64,000 nt of DNA from the NCBI GenBank assembly GCA_012295275.1, contig CM022665.1, forward strand, positions 37,661,933 through 37,725,932, given 5' to 3'. This DNA is from Chrysomallon squamiferum (lineage: Eukaryota; Mollusca; Gastropoda; Neomphalida; Peltospiridae). Below are positions 60,074 through 64,000 of this stretch, one piece after another. Position 1 is the stretch's first letter; the number at the start of each line of letters is the position of its first letter. Position numbers and translations under genes: made by a program. The notes under the pieces were generated by a model that saw only the letters and a program-made list of their open reading frames with translations, had not been told where the DNA came from and did no database searches.

Positions 60074-63000
60074 ATGTCAGACTTCTCGCAGTATGTACTT
60101 TCCAATGAGACAGGAATTTGTCTTCTTGACTGTGAGTCAGCTTTTAACAGTCTGACAGACAAAGAAAAACTTTACTCGCACTTCTTGTCACGAGCATCGT
60201 TTCATGGAGGACTTATTGTTCTGTTGCAGGTAAATTATTATTTAAAAAAAATTCATTATTGTTTTTAAATATTATTATTATTACTATTACTATTACTATT
60301 ATCATCATTATTACCGATATTAAGACATCTTTTTTCAGTTACTTGTTATTTTAAAAAAGCAAATTTCTAAAAATATAATAATTAATATATTTTCAAAGTT
60401 AAATAATCTGTTATTATTAATAGTAGTAGTATTTTATTTTTGGTTTTATTTTTTTTTCTTAATAATATTTTATTATACAGTGTTTTATAAATAGATTCTA
60501 CATTCCTGTCCTTAGTGTGCATTTTCTGTTTGATACTTTTTTCGTTGCATTGTTGTTACTAATATCACACAGTGTGTTCCTCATTTAAAAATCTGTCACA
60601 GTCATTCTTGGGGTCAAATCAGCAAAAAAGTTTAAATACAAACTTTCTTTGAAAATTGGTTCCTTATTGGTGGGAAATACCAAATACTTCTTGAATCAAA
60701 TCAATAAGTTAGGAAATAGGACATTTCAAAATTTACATTTTCAATAAAACAATTACATGATCCACCTTTAAACCTTGTTTCTCACAATTGTGTGGATCAC
60801 ACTGGACAAATGTGGATCACTAGAAAGGGTATTGACTGGTGTTTCCAAATTTGTCATTACTTCAGTGTTTTCACTGTTGATGAATTTGATCTATGACTTT
60901 GTGAAACTGGTGACATTCAAATAAATTTCATTCAGAATTGTTAGCAAAGATGTTGGCTACAAGTTTTAATATATATGTTTTTATACTTTTATTTTCCAGA
61001 TCCCATGCAAGTAGAAATGGCAGAAGATACAATATATACTTGGCACTCTTTAGACTGTGAAATCTTGCATTGTCATGAAAACTGGAAGTGGAATTTCCTT
61101 AAGACACAGATTATGCAATATGAGACTGTCCTTTAAACAACAGAGAGGAAAGTTTGACCATGAAGAACGAGAAACATTTTTTTTTCCATCATCAGTCCTT
61201 GTTTAAACAAATTATACTGCTGTCACTGGAATCATTAGGTATGTCTGAAGATAATTGCTTGTTTGCATCACATGGAGTAGATAAAAAGGCAAATGACTTA
61301 CATATGTTAAATAAATTGATATTGTTGAATACTCTAATTAAAACTAAAAGAAAAGCAGTGGCTATAAATGTAATGACAGGAAAGATCAATATTTATTCTT
61401 CCTTTGTAAACTCTCACTGTAATAGACTATTCTGATATTATTGTATTTAGACCCCAATGTTGCCTTCAATGTTTACTTTTTCCCAGTTTCCATTGAAACC
61501 ATCTTGACAGAGTTGTCTCAGAACCCTGCCCCCCACCAAAAAAACTATATATTCTTGATATCATAAAATGTACCTGAAAGATATTAAATTTATAAAAAGA
61601 AAATCTTTATACTTCCAAGTTACATTTATTACAGTGAAAATATACAGAGAAAGAATAATTATTGACCTTTTCTCTTATTTCATTTACATCCACTGCTTTT
61701 CTTTTGTTTTAACGTTAACTTTAATATCAGTTTATTTAATTTAACACATACAGTTTGCCTCTTAGCCTCTCACTCCATATGTTGCAAGCAAGCAAGCAAT
61801 TTATCTTCAGATATACTTAATGGTTCCAGTGACATCAGTATAACATGTTTAAATAAGGTATTATGAAGGAAAAACAATGCTTATTTTCCCCAGGCTTTCT
61901 TCATATCCAGTGACTTTCATTTAAAAAACCCCAAAACAAAACAAAAAAAATCTTTTTTTTGTTTTAATTTTAATCACAGTGTGCTTACTGGATAATATCC
62001 CTGTCTTTGGGAGATTCTTGTCCCAAAGTTTCACAGTCTAATTTGTATCAAATACAAATTAAATCTTCTCATCTGCCTGCTGTTATTCGATGTCACCTTG
62101 TAGCCAATATCCTTTAGTTCAAGGACATGGCTTTCAGAAGATCAAATTCAAGGTCACAGTTATAAACATTTAATGTACATCAGTATTTCTAAATCTATTT
62201 TTTTAATTATTTTTACAGACATCTCCAGAATCTCCTGGAATATTTGTCTTGCTACAGAAATTATTCAGAGCCCAGCCAGTTAAGGAACTGGAGAAGCTTG
62301 CCTTAAAGAAAGGTCTCAGCCCTGAGCAGGTTAAAGTAAGTTGATATATGCAATATGGCTTAAAATGGAATTATATTTGAATTTTAGATAATTTATACTT
62401 TCCTCAGTGATAAAAATAGTAGTAATGACAGTGGTAGTAGTTAAAAGTAGTAATAGCAGTTATAAAAATGGTTGAAGTAGTAGTTGATTTAATATATATG
62501 TGATAGTAGTTATAGTAAATGTAGTGGTGAAGTATAGTAGAAGTGGTGGTAGTTGAATTAGTAACTGAAGTAGTAGATATAGTTAAAATATTACAACAGT
62601 AAAAGTAGTAGTAGTAGTAGTAGCTGTAGAAAGCTGTAGAAAATAAAGAAAACAGTTTTGAAAAAAATAGATAAAATTAGGTCCATACCATTTTATTAGT
62701 GATTTTTAGTAATTAAAATTATCAAACTTTTTTTGTAAACATTTTTTTTTTACAGGCTTTATTTATATATGCTGCTGGATTCTATTCCAACATGGGAAAT
62801 TATAAATCATTTGGAGACAGCAAATTTATCCCAAATCTTCCAATGGTATGCTTTTTTTAAAAATTACAATATTTAATATTCATTTAATAATAATTATGTG
62901 TAAATGTAACTATATTGTTTGTAAAATTGAATCTATTGTTTGACAATCAGTGTAATGATTGTGGAAATGACAAATGATTGCATAGTCTTTTTATTTTCAT

Positions 63001-63935
63001 AAGAATGTAAAATTATCACTTGTTAGTATATATTTGTTTTATTAATTTTTATTGTAAAACATGTATCAGATAATTTATTTGTTGATTTATTGATTTAGTT
63101 AATTAGTTAATTATTTTGTTACATACATACTTATTTATTTGTTGTTTATTTACTGATTTATTTACCTATTATTTAGGAAATGTTTGAGACTGTTGTATTA
63201 AACAGTGCAGCAGCAAATGAAGATCCCAAAGGGATAAAATCACTGTGGGAATCACTCAAAGGACCAATGTATTCTCTGGATGAACGAGTGAAAAGTCTGG
63301 GACTTGGGCCAAAGGTATGAATATGATAAACATTATTTTGCATTTATAATCATCTTCAGTATTTATTAATGCAGAATTCCTTGTATTACAGACAAAATAA
63401 TATAAAAGTTTATTATAATTATAAGAGTTCAATATATATTTATTTATTTTATTATTTTTATTTTCTAATTAAATGTGTCTGTTTGTTTATAACACATGTA
63501 GGATCTACTTAATATTACACAGAAACATTATCAAAAGAAAGAAAATTCTGTTAAAAGTTTAGGAATCTCAGTATTCATTTTGCTTATTAATATAAGTTAA
63601 AAAATTGTCATTTTTGGAAAAAGGAAATCCATTATATTATAGACTAATAGAAAAAATAGAAAATATAAGAACATTACTAGATATCAAAGAGGGTGCCTTA
63701 TATATATATACTTCGTATTTTTCAGAGGATATGGAACTATCATGATTTCTGAATTCTTATTTATATTCTTATGATACTGTATTTACTTACATTTTTAAGA
63801 TGAAAACTGTTACTTATTTTTTTATGATTCATTAAATATTTTATTTGTTTGTTTATTCTAGGGAATTACAACCTACTTCTCCAGTAATTGTGAACAGAAA
63901 GATGCAAAACTGGCTCAAGAATTTTTGGACAAATG
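60074..63935 (+). CDS. DPP3: DPP3, dipeptidyl peptidase 3 (5' part, runs off the window)
   Basis: Five coding exons are inside the window: 60074-60229, 62219-62335, 62756-62845, 63177-63314 and 63862-63935, giving 191 complete residues in consistent phase. The last exon ends in a normal donor (TG-GTAAG), so the gene continues beyond the right edge. The N terminus (I-C-L-L-D-C-E-S-A-F, then F-H-G-G-L-I-V-L-L-Q), the block A-A-G-F-Y-S-N-M-G-N-Y-K-S-F-G-D and G-I-T-T-Y-F-S-S-N-C follow human DPP3 nearly position by position. DPP3 is a cytosolic M49 zinc metallopeptidase that removes N-terminal dipeptides from short peptides. Its zinc motif HELLGH and the second-glutamate motif lie beyond the window and cannot be checked. 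Confidence 0.94.
60230..62218 (+). other. DPP3 intron 1
   Basis: About 2 kb. The stretch 60590-61160 and 61980-62160 is less AT-rich than usual here and may be old repeat, but I could not identify it. No coding exon supported. Confidence 0.6.
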
Positions 63936-64000
63936 GTAAGATAAACTTGATATTTAATTTTTAATGTGGTTAGTTCATAAGGTGATATGTATTTTTCATA

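Noticed and set aside
61154-61435. 93-codon frame in DPP3 intron 1
   Set aside because: No similarity to DPP3 and not needed: exon 60074-60229 joins directly to 62219 in phase.

Overview
The window is eukaryotic nuclear DNA from an animal. It is very AT-rich and full of simple repeats, and its genes are split into small exons (about 30-340 bp) by AT-rich introns with ordinary GT-AG and a few GC-AG borders. Gene content is metazoan (ABHD12, RBM25, DPP3). One short-interspersed-repeat relic resembles, from memory, a SINE common in mollusc genomes, so a mollusc, perhaps a gastropod, is my best guess. That guess is inference. Genes were rebuilt exon by exon; for every multi-exon gene the reading phases join without a break.

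Layout: (1) 79-150, possible last coding exon of an unidentified plus-strand gene, then about 8 kb of AT-rich 3' and intergenic DNA. (2) 8232-11541 minus, a nine-exon phytanoyl-CoA dioxygenase-family protein of 262 residues. (3) 13638-14552 plus, an uninterrupted 304-residue MpaB/DUF2236-type oxygenase-like protein. (4) 17391-21128 minus, a coiled-coil protein of 319 residues that looks like a short F-BAR protein. (5) 21837-28642 plus, ABHD12, 12 exons, 392 residues. (6) 28643-35539, a gene-poor stretch with DNA-transposon relics. (7) 35540-39134 plus, a two-exon small type I membrane protein that I do not recognise, followed by decayed copies of its own tail exon. (8) 44612-56029 minus, RBM25, 18 coding exons, 796 residues. 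(9) 60074 to the right edge, plus, the first five coding exons of DPP3.

Three gene pairs are head to head (2/3, 4/5, 8/9), and two of the shared upstream regions carry a TTACGTCA CRE/ATF-type site. The genes do not form one pathway: they are two oxygenase-like enzymes, a membrane-shaping candidate, a lysophospholipid lipase, a splicing regulator and a cytosolic dipeptidase. I see no new multi-gene system. The points most worth a second look are the GC-AG introns (three among about 48), Tigger/pogo-like miniature elements, a candidate 25-nt poison exon in RBM25, the orphan membrane gene with its degenerate exon copies, a perfect ERE palindrome in that gene's intron, and several local tandem duplications.
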